A stretch of 22,161 bases of DNA, taken from assembly GCA_001303225.1 (NCBI GenBank), contig LJNI01000023.1:1-22161 (forward strand), read 5' to 3'. The stretch is from a candidate division TA06 bacterium DG_78. GTDB lineage: Bacteria > Hydrothermota > Tepidihabitantia > SM23-42. The notes under the pieces are model-generated. The model saw only the letters and a list, made by a program, of their open reading frames with translations. It searched no databases and was not told the DNA's origin. Shown here one piece after another: positions 5,983 to 14,199 of the stretch. The translations under genes were made by a program, and so were the position numbers. Position 1 is the first letter of the stretch. Every line of letters starts with the position of its first letter.

Positions 5983-7284
5983 ATGCTAAAAAACTTGATT
6001 AAGAAGAAAAAAGCAAAGATTGGGATAATTGGTCTTGGCTATGTTGGCCTTCCTCTGGCGGCCGAGATTGCAAAAAAAGGCTTTACCGTCATTGGCATAG
6101 ATATCGATAGAAAACAGGTGCGACGGGTAAACAGAGGGTATTCTGTTGTAAATGATGTCGATTCCCAGACACTGAAGATGTTAGTCAAGAGTGGCAAAAT
6201 AGAGGCAACGACGAGTCCCCGCGTCCTGAAAACATGCGACATCATCCTCATTTGTGTTCCAACGCCGGTGAATGTGAATAAAGAACCTGATTTAGGACCG
6301 GTTATCAAGAGCACGCGTGAAATAAAACGCACCTTGCGGAGAGGTCAGCTCGTCATCTTGAAGAGCACTACGTATCCTGAGACAACCGAGGGTGTTATAC
6401 TACCAATCCTGCACGAAACAGGTTTAAAGGTTGGGAGAGACTTCTACCTCGCGTTCTGTCCAGAAAGAATCGACCCAGGAAATAAAAAGTATGGACTTAT
6501 GAATACACCAACGGTCATAGGCGGAGTGACAAAAAACTGTACAACTTTGGCAACTCAATTTTACCGCGAATTTACTGGTAAGGTTTATCCTGTGTCTTCG
6601 GCAAAAGTTGCTGAGATGACCAAATTATTGGAGAATACCTTTAGAAACGTTAATATCGCTTTAGTAAATGAATTTGCGCAACTCTGTGAAAGGATGGGTG
6701 GTATTGATGTTTGGGAAGTCATCGAGGCAGCAAAGACAAAGCCTTTTGGCTTCATGCCGTTCTATCCTGGGCCAGGCGTGGGAGGGCACTGCATACCGAT
6801 AGATCCCTATTATCTATCCTGGAAGGCGCGAGAATATGATTTTCATACGGTCTTCATTGAACTCTCTGCTCGCGTGAATGAGGAAATGCCTTATTTTGTG
6901 GTTAATAAGACCATCGATGCATTGAGCGCATCCGGCATGTGTCCACGTAAGGCGAAGGTGCTCATCCTCGGCATGGCGTTCAAAAAAGATATCTCTGACT
7001 CGAGAGATTCACCAGCCATAAAGGTGTATCAAATCATTAAGCCGAGAATTGCAGTCTTAAAATATAATGATCCTTTTGTATCACAACTCTCTCTCGAAAA
7101 TAAAATAATTAGATCAGTACGATTGAATGCGAGGGAGTTGAAAAAATATGATGCGGTTCTTCTCCTCACTGACCACTCGGTCTATGACTATAATTTCATT
7201 GTAAAGCATTCACGACTCATTGTCGATACAAGAAACGCAATAAAAAAGAGGAGTTCTCGAGTAAAGAGATTAGGGTCCAGGTAG
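5983..7284 (+). CDS. wbpA: UDP-N-acetyl-D-glucosamine 6-dehydrogenase
   Basis: The 433-residue protein belongs to the UDP-glucose/GDP-mannose dehydrogenase family, which oxidises C6 of a nucleotide sugar in two NAD+ steps to the uronic acid. The Rossmann motif GLGYVG is at residues 17-22. The central domain has TKLLENTFRNVNIALVNE. The catalytic cysteine is C270 in GPGVGGHCIPIDPYYLSWK. KPFGFMPFYPGPG and the sequence after the cysteine are hallmarks of the WbpA branch (UDP-GlcNAc) rather than plain UDP-glucose dehydrogenases. The product would feed O-antigen or capsule synthesis. No sugar transferase genes are adjacent, so the gene is isolated from its pathway. A related 2-epimeric substrate such as UDP-ManNAc cannot be excluded. 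Confidence 0.9.
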   Translation: MLKNLIKKKKAKIGIIGLGYVGLPLAAEIAKKGFTVIGIDIDRKQVRRVNRGYSVVNDVDSQTLKMLVKSGKIEATTSPRVLKTCDIILICVPTPVNVNKEPDLGPVIKSTREIKRTLRRGQLVILKSTTYPETTEGVILPILHETGLKVGRDFYLAFCPERIDPGNKKYGLMNTPTVIGGVTKNCTTLATQFYREFTGKVYPVSSAKVAEMTKLLENTFRNVNIALVNEFAQLCERMGGIDVWEVIEAAKTKPFGFMPFYPGPGVGGHCIPIDPYYLSWKAREYDFHTVFIELSARVNEEMPYFVVNKTIDALSASGMCPRKAKVLILGMAFKKDISDSRDSPAIKVYQIIKPRIAVLKYNDPFVSQLSLENKIIRSVRLNARELKKYDAVLLLTDHSVYDYNFIVKHSRLIVDTRNAIKKRSSRVKRLGSR

Positions 7285-7343
7285 GCTTTCCCGGCATTAA
7301 AACCTACCGGCCACGACCCGGAGGTCGCGACCGGGAGGGGAAA
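7280..7343. repeat. GC-rich nested palindromes between convergent genes
   Basis: In otherwise AT-rich DNA this block has GGTAGG/CCTACC (7280-7285/7303-7308), CCCGG/CCGGG (7317-7321/7331-7335) around the palindrome GGTCGCGACC, and outer TTTCCC/GGGGAAA. It covers the 3' end of wbpA and lies about 110 bases past the stop of mutS. It may serve as a transcription barrier between the convergent genes, though there is no T run, or it may be a dispersed palindromic repeat. Confidence 0.5.
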
Positions 7344-7454
7344 TTCTACTAATTAGACAATCAATTTTGTTTTGTGGTTTATCCCACACCATAGTATACT
7401 CAAACAAACGTATTTGTCAATAGGTGGCAATGCTGTAATTTTGCGAAAAAACCT

Positions 7455-9899
7455 CTATTTATCGACGAAAAGATCCTGTTGCGATAGCTTTGCCCGCTTG
7501 AGTTTTCTAACGCTAAAGACCTCTCCTTCCTCAAAGTCACTGAGTACCTTCTTTGCCCTCTTGATGACTGATTCAGGAAGACCGGCAAGCCGTGCCACTT
7601 GGATTCCATACGATTGATCACTCGGGCCAGGACTCATCTTCCGCAAAAAGATGATTTCGTCACCCCACTCTTTCACGAGAAAATTATAGTTTTTAACACC
7701 ATTCAGAAAATCTTCGATCCGCGTTAATTCATGGAAGTGCGTTGCAAAGAGGGTTCTCGGTTTTTTATTGTTGTGGAGAAATTCCACAACTGCCCAGGCG
7801 AGCGCGAGGCCGTCATAGGTTGAAGTTCCCCTACCTACCTCATCCAAAATGACCAGGCTCTGTTCTGATACATTATGTAAGATATTAGCAGTCTCCATCA
7901 TTTCTGCCAGAAATGTGCTTACTCCTCTGGAAATATCGTCTGAAGCACCAATACGTGTGAAGATTTTATCAACAATGCCAATAGTTGCCTCTTTTGCTGG
8001 TATAAAACTGCCCACCTGTGCCATGATCGTGATGAGTGCCACTTGCCGAAGGTATGTCGATTTCCCTGCCATATTTGGACCGGTGATGATGAGAATCTGA
8101 TTGCCCTGTCTATCCAGGGATGTATCGTTCGGAATGAACGAACCCTTTTCTGTTATCCGTTCAACGACTGGATGACGACCTTCGTTAATAATGATTTTAT
8201 AGTCATGTGTCATCTGGGGTCTCGTATAGTTATGGAGTGCGGCGTTCTGAGCAAAACTCTGGAGAACGTCTAACAGCGAAATTGCTTTTGTAGTTTCTAA
8301 AATGGCATCGCTACTCTCTGCGACTTTTTCGCGAACGGCAACATACAACTCATATTCAAGATTTTTTATTTTCTCTTCGGCACCGAGAATTTTTTGTTCA
8401 AACTCCTTCAGTTCGGGCGTGTAGAATCTCTCAGCATTGGCGAGTGTCTGTTTTCTAATATAATTTTCAGGAACGAGATGAAGATTCGGCTTCGTGACAT
8501 TGATGTAGTAGCCAAATACCGTATTGTACGCAACTTTTAGCGATGTAATACCAGTTCTCTTTTTTTCTGTTTCTTCGAATTGCAGGAGCCACTGTTTACC
8601 ACCGCGTGCAATTTCTTTTAATTCGTCGAGCTCTTTTGAATAGCCCTTTTTAATAATCCCACCTTCATCCAGGGTTGCTGGTGGTTCAGAGACGATTGCT
8701 TCATCAAGTACCTGCACTACATTTGTAAACGTGTTGATCCGGGCATGAATATCTTTCACAATTGTGCTCGTGCATCCCTCGATCATCTCTTTTATTTTTG
8801 GGAAATGCTGCAGCGAGAGCTTTAATGCTACCATTTCTCTCGGCAATATCCGCTGACAAGCGAGCCGGGCAGTAATACGCTCAACATCATTCAGTGACTT
8901 GAGTATACTTCTCAATTCCTGACGCAAAAATTCTTTATTTTTCATTTCATCGATACCATCGAACCGGTCTTCTATTCGTGTCATGTCAATGAGTGGCTCA
9001 AGGAGCTCGCTGCGGAGTCTTCTTTTTCCAAAAGCAGTGAGACAGCTATCCATAATACCGAGGAGTGTTTTTGATTCGTCACCATGGATATTTTCAAAAA
9101 TTTCCAAATTCTTTCGTGTCATTGAATCGAGATAGAGTGAATTCTTTGCTTCAAAGAGAGCTATTTTATTGATATGGCTGAGAGACGATTTTTGATTTTC
9201 CGCAACATAATAGAGGAGTGCGCCAGCTGCACCAATGCCGAGTTTACGACCCTCAATGCCAAAACCATCTAAGGCAATGACCCTGAGGTGGTCAAGCAGT
9301 TTCTTGTACGCAATTTCATAGATAAAGTGATATCCATCAAGGTGGGTGAGGGGAAGATCCGTCTTGAGTTCAATACCTTCAGGTATAATTACCTCTTTTA
9401 CTTCTCTCCGTAGGAGTATTTCTTGTAGGAGTTCTGTATCGACCTCGCCACATGAGAATTCACCACTCGTCACATCACAGAAGGCAATACCGGTACGTTT
9501 CTCATCAGGTAGACAGGCAGCTAAAAAGAGTGACTTTTTCTCATCGAGCAGTGATGGTCGTAAAATTGTGCCTGGTGTGATAACTTCGACAACATCACGG
9601 GCAACCAGTTTTTTATCTTTGCTGGCAGGTTCAAGTTGTTCACATATTGCCACTTTGAGCCCATGTGATACGAGCTTTGCAATATAATTCTCGCTCGCTT
9701 TTATAGGAACGCCAGCAAGTGGTACTTTTACACCTTTGCTGATGGTCTTCGCAGTGAGCGCTATGCCGAGGTACGAGCTCGCGCGCTTCGCGTCGTCATA
9801 GTAGAATTCATAAAAATCACCGACGCGGAAGAGAAGTAACGTATCTTTATATTTATTTTTTATTTTTTGGTACTGTTCCAGGAGAGGAGTTAATTGCAT
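7455..9899 (-). CDS. mutS: DNA mismatch repair protein MutS
   Basis: 814 residues, somewhat shorter than the 853 of E. coli. Residues 27-31 (GDFYE) give the Phe29-x-Glu31 pair that wedges into the mismatch. The ATPase has Walker A GPNMAGKST at 607-615 (K613), then a Walker B and signature region DEVGRGTSTYDGLALAWAV and ATHFHELT. The C-terminus ends SQQDLFVDK; QQDLF is a good sliding-clamp-binding motif. This is MutS1, the mismatch-binding ATPase, rather than MutS2. It is the last gene of the lapA-lapB-SPOR unit, 36 bases after its neighbour and with no clear Shine-Dalgarno site; the start is set by alignment with the family N-terminus. No mutL is in the window. Confidence 0.97.
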   Translation of the reverse strand: MQLTPLLEQYQKIKNKYKDTLLLFRVGDFYEFYYDDAKRASSYLGIALTAKTISKGVKVPLAGVPIKASENYIAKLVSHGLKVAICEQLEPASKDKKLVARDVVEVITPGTILRPSLLDEKKSLFLAACLPDEKRTGIAFCDVTSGEFSCGEVDTELLQEILLRREVKEVIIPEGIELKTDLPLTHLDGYHFIYEIAYKKLLDHLRVIALDGFGIEGRKLGIGAAGALLYYVAENQKSSLSHINKIALFEAKNSLYLDSMTRKNLEIFENIHGDESKTLLGIMDSCLTAFGKRRLRSELLEPLIDMTRIEDRFDGIDEMKNKEFLRQELRSILKSLNDVERITARLACQRILPREMVALKLSLQHFPKIKEMIEGCTSTIVKDIHARINTFTNVVQVLDEAIVSEPPATLDEGGIIKKGYSKELDELKEIARGGKQWLLQFEETEKKRTGITSLKVAYNTVFGYYINVTKPNLHLVPENYIRKQTLANAERFYTPELKEFEQKILGAEEKIKNLEYELYVAVREKVAESSDAILETTKAISLLDVLQSFAQNAALHNYTRPQMTHDYKIIINEGRHPVVERITEKGSFIPNDTSLDRQGNQILIITGPNMAGKSTYLRQVALITIMAQVGSFIPAKEATIGIVDKIFTRIGASDDISRGVSTFLAEMMETANILHNVSEQSLVILDEVGRGTSTYDGLALAWAVVEFLHNNKKPRTLFATHFHELTRIEDFLNGVKNYNFLVKEWGDEIIFLRKMSPGPSDQSYGIQVARLAGLPESVIKRAKKVLSDFEEGEVFSVRKLKRAKLSQQDLFVDK

Positions 9900-9935
9900 G
9901 GAGGATAGCTAACCACGCAGCAGTATCGATTGATA

Positions 9936-10697
9936 TTAGTACCCCTTAACGACATTCCCTTTTATTCCTAATGAATCGAGTATAAGGGAGAATGCCTTAG
10001 CTCCTTCGAGGGTCTCGAATTGTCCGACCCATACTCGAAAATAGGTATTACCCTTCACGACTGCCTCAACAATCTTTACATTGAGTCCTTTCTTTGTTAG
10101 TTCCTCGTGCAACGCTTGGGCATTTGCTTTTTCCCGATATGAACCGACCTGCACTGTAAAGTATTCATCGCCTGTTGCACCTGTGGTCTGAGGAATAATT
10201 TGAGCGGCACGCTCACTCCATATAGATCGTGGAAAGGAGGTTTTCAATTGCTCAAAGAATTGTAACCCTGCCTCTTTTTGTCCACCATTTATATGCGCAA
10301 CTCCAAGCCAGAAAAGAGTTTCATCTTTTACCTGAGTATCAGGGAATTTTTGTAATAGTTCATTTAATGCTGCGATAGCACTTTTATACTTTTCACGAGC
10401 GATATCAATCTTCGCGATTTCCAAGTACGATATATCTGCATATCGTGATGAAGAATAATTATTTATTACTTCATTGTAATATAGGAGTGCCGCATCTGGA
10501 CTCATTGATAGTCTACCCATATAATAGTATGCTTCAGCAATTCTCGGATTATTTTTTTGTTTGATCACTTCTTTAAATATCTCTTCGGCTCGGTCAAACT
10601 GAAAAGAGTTAAATAGCCTTATCGCTTCGTCAATATTATTTGCAATAAGGAGAAGCGGAATTATAAGTAGGGCAAAAATGATTCTATGGCGTGGCAT
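9936..10697 (-). CDS. TPR protein with C-terminal SPOR domain
   Basis: About 253 residues. A hydrophobic N-terminus (RIIFALLIIPLLLIANN) is a signal or anchor. Tetratricopeptide-like helices follow to about residue 165 (AEAYYYMGRLS, ETLFWLGVAHINGGQKEAG), resembling YbgF/CpoB-like periplasmic proteins. The C-terminal 75 residues form a SPOR domain (YFTVQVGSYREKANAQ, YFRVWVGQFETLEGA), which in known cases binds denuded peptidoglycan glycan strands at division sites. A periplasmic role in cell-wall remodelling is therefore likely. The start overlaps the end of lapB by 37 bases with ATG 10697, or 46 with GTG 10706. Neither has a good ribosome site, so translation is probably coupled. Confidence 0.85.
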   Translation of the reverse strand: MPRHRIIFALLIIPLLLIANNIDEAIRLFNSFQFDRAEEIFKEVIKQKNNPRIAEAYYYMGRLSMSPDAALLYYNEVINNYSSSRYADISYLEIAKIDIAREKYKSAIAALNELLQKFPDTQVKDETLFWLGVAHINGGQKEAGLQFFEQLKTSFPRSIWSERAAQIIPQTTGATGDEYFTVQVGSYREKANAQALHEELTKKGLNVKIVEAVVKGNTYFRVWVGQFETLEGAKAFSLILDSLGIKGNVVKGY

Positions 10698-11791
10698 TTT
10701 GGACACATGAATACAAATGTATCAATTTCATATCCACACTTTTGGCATTTAAATTGGCGGTTGCTTATGGTTTTTTCCATCTCGACTATTTCATTTTTTA
10801 TTAATTCATCATCGATCATGAATTTAAGCAGCGAGAATCTTGGTAGGAGTGTTGTGGGATTCTTTTCAGCGAGCCGATGATAGACGTCTTTCGTTGCTTC
10901 GATATCGTTTTTCTTTTCATAAAGATCTGCGAGGGCAAATCCGACTGAAAAGTTTTCTGGATGTTGAGCAAGTACATCTTCATAGATAGAAATAATTTTG
11001 TCAAATGAGCCGAGTTCAAAAAAGACCTTCTCGCATTGGGAAATAATTAAAAAGATGTGCTCGGGGTGATGGTCTACGATCTTCAGGTAGTGTTCTTTTG
11101 CCTTCTTGAGATCACCGTGCCGCTCAAAATAATTTGCGATGTTGTAGTGGGTAGTGAGTGATGTGGGTGAGATTTTGAGCGCTTTTTTAAAGATGTTGAA
11201 AATTTCTTTTCTACCCTCATCATCACCTTCGGCAAGTGTCCGTAATTTATTGTTTGCCAGTGATGTGTAGTAGTAGGCAAGCCTATTTTCATCTCTGGGT
11301 TTGAATGCTCGGTCTTCGTAGACAGAAATACAACCACTGTAGTCTTCCATATCCTCATAAATTTTGAGCATCATATTCCGTGCCCGCGTATCGTTTTTGT
11401 CAATTTTGAGGATTTCTTTTAAATATGCGATTGCCTTGTTCATCCTGTTCACCTCGAGAAAATCGTGTACGAGGGCATAATAGACTTCCTTTTCGACTTT
11501 CTTTTTTAGTAGTGCACGAACTGTGAGCGACTGATGAATCTGGATTGCCTTGGAAATGTCGCCTTTTTTCCTGTAGAGATCACCCAATTTGATGTAGGCG
11601 TCAATGAGGTCGCTATCAATGCGGACTGCCTCTTTGAATTTTTTCATTGCCACATCGTCATTGTGGTCTAACAGGGCAATGAGTGCTTCAAGATAGGGCG
11701 TGTAGCCAGTAATTTTGCGGCGCTGCTGATGGATGTAAAAGTAGACTATAATGGCAACGATAGCACCAATAGTGATAACTAACAGGATCAT
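10661..11791 (-). CDS. lapB: LapB (YciM)-like TPR protein with rubredoxin-type zinc ribbon
   Basis: 376 residues with the whole LapB plan: an N-terminal membrane helix (ILLVITIGAIVAIIVYFYI), a long TPR array (for example AYIKLGDLYRKKGDISKAIQ), and a C-terminal metal knuckle with C349-x2-C352 and C363-x2-C366 (CQKCGY, CPKCHA). In E. coli LapB acts with FtsH to degrade LpxC and so limits LPS synthesis. Its length and its position directly after lapA match the E. coli yciS-yciM pair. GAGGAGG precedes the ATG, which overlaps the lapA stop (ATGA). The presence of this pair implies an LPS-bearing outer membrane, an inference from function in Proteobacteria. Confidence 0.92.
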   Translation of the reverse strand: MILLVITIGAIVAIIVYFYIHQQRRKITGYTPYLEALIALLDHNDDVAMKKFKEAVRIDSDLIDAYIKLGDLYRKKGDISKAIQIHQSLTVRALLKKKVEKEVYYALVHDFLEVNRMNKAIAYLKEILKIDKNDTRARNMMLKIYEDMEDYSGCISVYEDRAFKPRDENRLAYYYTSLANNKLRTLAEGDDEGRKEIFNIFKKALKISPTSLTTHYNIANYFERHGDLKKAKEHYLKIVDHHPEHIFLIISQCEKVFFELGSFDKIISIYEDVLAQHPENFSVGFALADLYEKKNDIEATKDVYHRLAEKNPTTLLPRFSLLKFMIDDELIKNEIVEMEKTISNRQFKCQKCGYEIDTFVFMCPKCHAIESFLPYL

Positions 11792-12084
11792 TTTTCCTCC
11801 TCAAATGGCAGATTTCTGAGGGCACTCAATTCTTGTTTTAACTCTTTATTCTCCTTATTCGCCCGATAGAGATAAGTTCTCAAAACAATTTCATCAGCGA
11901 GGGCAAAGATGAGGACAAAGACCATACCGGCTACGAATGCATAGAGGCAGACCATCGAGAGAGAAATATCGAAAATTCTGTGGCCAAATAAATCAACATC
12001 AACTTTTGTCTGGGAGTTGAGGATCATGAATCCAATTAAAAAACCTATGACAACGACGGCAAATATTAATCCCACAATTCGCAT
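11788..12084 (-). CDS. lapA: LapA (YciS)-like inner-membrane protein
   Basis: 98 residues with two membrane segments (about 3-22 and 43-66: VGLIFAVVVIGFLIGFMIL and VCLYAFVAGMVFVLIFAL), the typical N-S-Q-x-V-x-V-x-L strand between them, and a charged C-terminal coiled coil (RANKENKELKQELSALR). Size and layout match E. coli LapA (102 residues), the partner encoded just before LapB. AAGGAGG (12089-12095) precedes the ATG. It is the first gene of the four-gene unit that ends with mutS. Confidence 0.88.
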   Translation of the reverse strand: MRIVGLIFAVVVIGFLIGFMILNSQTKVDVDLFGHRIFDISLSMVCLYAFVAGMVFVLIFALADEIVLRTYLYRANKENKELKQELSALRNLPFEEEK

Positions 12085-12099
12085 TGGACCTCCTTATTA

Positions 12100-12127
12100 A
12101 TCATATACATAATAGAGGATTTGTCAA
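12100..12127 (-). promoter_or_regulatory. Promoter of the lapA-lapB-SPOR-mutS unit
   Basis: On the minus strand TTGACA (12122-12127) and TATGAT (12100-12105) have a 16-bp spacer. The transcript start would fall near 12093, within the AAGGAGG site, giving a very short leader of about 9-12 bases. This is intermediate between the leadered and leaderless genes of the window. Confidence 0.75.
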
Positions 12128-12171
12128 CACTGGATTACTAAAATACTGGGAATTCATAGGCTTTTTACTGC

Positions 12172-12199
12172 TTGACTGATGGTGTTTTGTGGTTATCAT
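12172..12199 (+). promoter_or_regulatory. Leaderless-type promoter of ddl
   Basis: TTGACT (12172-12177) and TATCAT (12194-12199) have a 16-bp spacer. The ATG at 12206 comes six bases after the -10, exactly where transcription should begin. No Shine-Dalgarno site fits between them. Confidence 0.75.
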
Positions 12200-12205
12200 T
12201 AAGGT

Positions 12206-13132
12206 ATGGATAAAGAGAGGAGATTCTTCTTAAAGAAGACAATAGGAGTTTTGTATGGCGGGTGGTCATCAGAGAGAGAAATATCTATTGGTTCGGGAAA
12301 ATGCGTTATGCAGGCTCTGAGAAGACAAGGTTTTAAAGTAAGGGGGATCGATGTTGATAAAAACTTCATGAGAAAGCTCAGAGGATGTGATGTTTTTTTC
12401 ATCGCCTTGCACGGGAAACCCGGCGAAGATGGAACAGTACAAGGTGTTCTCGATTTTCTCGGATTACCGTATACGGGTTCAGGCGTCATGGGATCAGCGA
12501 TCGGTATGGATAAGATTACCTCGAAGGATTTATTTGTCGCTAACGGAATTCCTACCCCTGATTTCTGCTATGAAAGAACAATCGACATTAATGAAATTAT
12601 TGTAAAGTTAGATCTTCCAGTCGTCGAAAAGCCACGGAGAGAAGGCTCGAGTGTCGGGATTACTATTATCGAAACCAAAGCTGATTTGACGAGGATAATA
12701 AAAAAGAAACGACGTACACACAAGGATACCTTTTTCGAAAAATACATTCCCGGTATGACGGCAACGTGTGGCATATTAAATGATGTACCTTTGCCAGTAC
12801 TCGAAATTGCTCCGAAGCGGCGAAAATTTTATGATTATAAATCGAAGTATACAAAGGGAATGACTGAATACATTGTTCCCGCTCGCATCCCAGATAAACA
12901 GTACAGAGAAATACAGAACTACGCACTCGCCGCACATTCTGCAATAGGTGCTCATGGATTTTCACGGGTAGACTTTGTGTTGGATGAAGAAAATAACCCT
13001 TATGTATTAGAGGTCAACACAATTCCAGGGCTCTTAGCTGGATCAAATTTGCCGCTTGAGGCAGCGGCAAATGGCCTCAGTTATGATCAACTTTGTTTTG
13101 AAATTCTTAAAACTTCGCTGAAGAGATTCTGA
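12206..13132 (+). CDS. ddl: D-alanine--D-alanine ligase
   Basis: 308 residues of the ATP-grasp Ddl family, which makes D-Ala-D-Ala for peptidoglycan precursors in the cytoplasm. Motifs in order: YGGWSSEREISIGSG near the N-terminus, ALHGKPGEDGTVQG, YTGSGVMGSAIGMDK, VEKPRREGSSVGI (ATP lid), FYDYKSKYTKG (omega loop), FSRVDFVLDE and LEVNTIPG (Mg2+ ligands). The N-terminus has about nine residues (MDKERRFFL) more than typical Ddl, but no other usable start codon lies before KKTIGVLYGG. GGAG at 12219-12222 lies inside the frame and has no start codon after it. The gene appears leaderless and is convergent with the next gene, with 7 bases between the stops. Confidence 0.95.
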   Translation: MDKERRFFLKKTIGVLYGGWSSEREISIGSGKCVMQALRRQGFKVRGIDVDKNFMRKLRGCDVFFIALHGKPGEDGTVQGVLDFLGLPYTGSGVMGSAIGMDKITSKDLFVANGIPTPDFCYERTIDINEIIVKLDLPVVEKPRREGSSVGITIIETKADLTRIIKKKRRTHKDTFFEKYIPGMTATCGILNDVPLPVLEIAPKRRKFYDYKSKYTKGMTEYIVPARIPDKQYREIQNYALAAHSAIGAHGFSRVDFVLDEENNPYVLEVNTIPGLLAGSNLPLEAAANGLSYDQLCFEILKTSLKRF

Positions 13133-13139
13133 TTTTTAG

Positions 13140-14108
13140 TTAACGGAGAGTATCTGTTATCACTTTATTGAAAGCAAAGATACTAAAAATACCGCCCGTA
13201 TGAATAAAGATGACCTTTTTATACCTATTCTCTTTTACATGGTTGAGCATTCCATAGAAGGCCTTTCCTGTGTACACTGGTTCTAAGATGATTCCTAATT
13301 TCGCAACGCACTTTATGGTCTTTAATGCTTCAGGATAAGGGATACCGTAACCATCACCAACATAGCCATCTACAAGATGTATGTCTTTGCGAGCAACGTT
13401 TATTGGAAAATTAAATGTATGTATTGCATCAGTGCATATTTTAGAAATCTTTTCCTCGAAATATTCAACAGTGTCGCAGATAATTATTCCGTGCAGATGT
13501 ACCGCAAGTCGACATAATTTTTTACCAAGTAATAAACCTGCATACGTGCCACCTGAGCCAACTGCACAATACACTGCATCAATTCTCTGTCTCTTGATGA
13601 AATCTGCCATTTCTCGCATACAATCAAGGTACCCCAGAGAGCCAATTTCATTCGAACCACCCTCAGGGATACTATACGGCTTTCTCCCTTTCTTTCTTAA
13701 TATCCGAGCATATTGCGCCATAACTGCTAAACGTCGTTGATACTGCTCAGGTGTAATGTACGTGATTTTTGCACCTAATAATATATCGAGCAGTAGATTT
13801 CCTGTGTAGATTTTGCATGGTTTCTTGCGGACGCGAAGCAGCAGATGGCATTCAAAACCACATTGCTGTGCGAATACGGCAGTTGTTCGACAGTGATTTG
13901 ACTGAACTGGACCACAGGTAATAATCGTATCACATTTCTTTCTCTTCATGTCGGCAATGAGGTACTCGAGTTTACGAGCCTTATTGCCCGAGATGAGGAG
14001 GCCATTCAGATCATCGCGCTTTAAGAAGATCCTCACAGGGGTCTTTAGCCCTCGTAATTCCTCGATTGGTGTTGTGGTGGTGATCCTCACTGGTTTTAAG
14101 ATAGCCAC
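13140..14108 (-). CDS. ACC deaminase / D-cysteine desulfhydrase-family PLP enzyme
   Basis: 322 residues of the fold-type II PLP family that includes 1-aminocyclopropane-1-carboxylate deaminase and D-cysteine desulfhydrase (DcyD). The PLP lysine lies in LISGNKARKLEYL (about residues 38-50), preceded by IFLKRDDLNG. Later motifs are CGPVQSNHCRTTA, PEGGSNEIGSLGYLDC, VGSGGTYAGLLLG (phosphate-binding loop) and IFIHTGGIFSIFAF. The two activities cannot be told apart by eye; D-cysteine desulfhydrase is the commoner role in bacteria that do not live with plants. The start codon is GTG, six bases after a consensus -10 and without a ribosome site. It sits beside ddl, another enzyme that handles D-amino acids, but faces it and is separately transcribed. 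Confidence 0.88.
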   Translation of the reverse strand: MAILKPVRITTTTPIEELRGLKTPVRIFLKRDDLNGLLISGNKARKLEYLIADMKRKKCDTIITCGPVQSNHCRTTAVFAQQCGFECHLLLRVRKKPCKIYTGNLLLDILLGAKITYITPEQYQRRLAVMAQYARILRKKGRKPYSIPEGGSNEIGSLGYLDCMREMADFIKRQRIDAVYCAVGSGGTYAGLLLGKKLCRLAVHLHGIIICDTVEYFEEKISKICTDAIHTFNFPINVARKDIHLVDGYVGDGYGIPYPEALKTIKCVAKLGIILEPVYTGKAFYGMLNHVKENRYKKVIFIHTGGIFSIFAFNKVITDTLR

Positions 14109-14114
14109 AGAACT

Positions 14115-14142
14115 ATTATAGTTATTTTAAAATCAAATTCAA
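14115..14142 (-). promoter_or_regulatory. Leaderless-type promoter of the PLP-enzyme gene
   Basis: On the minus strand TTGAAT (14137-14142) and a perfect TATAAT (14115-14120) have a 16-bp spacer. Six bases (AGTTCT) separate the -10 from the GTG start at 14108. It is divergent from the promoter at 14166-14193. Confidence 0.8.
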
Positions 14143-14165
14143 TATACTATTTATCACTGAAGCAA

Positions 14166-14193
14166 TTGACATCGGGAATATGCTTGTTATAAT
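14166..14193 (+). promoter_or_regulatory. Perfect consensus promoter, leaderless type
   Basis: TTGACA (14166-14171) and TATAAT (14188-14193) have a 16-bp spacer. Six bases (GAACAA) separate the -10 from the ATG at 14200. There is no Shine-Dalgarno site. The geometry is identical to that of ddl and of the divergent PLP-enzyme gene. Confidence 0.88.
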
Positions 14194-14199
14194 GAACAA

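Noticed and set aside
9346..9687. 113-residue plus-strand gene inside mutS
   Set aside because: It is antisense to well-conserved mutS coding sequence and has a composition typical of a reversed frame.
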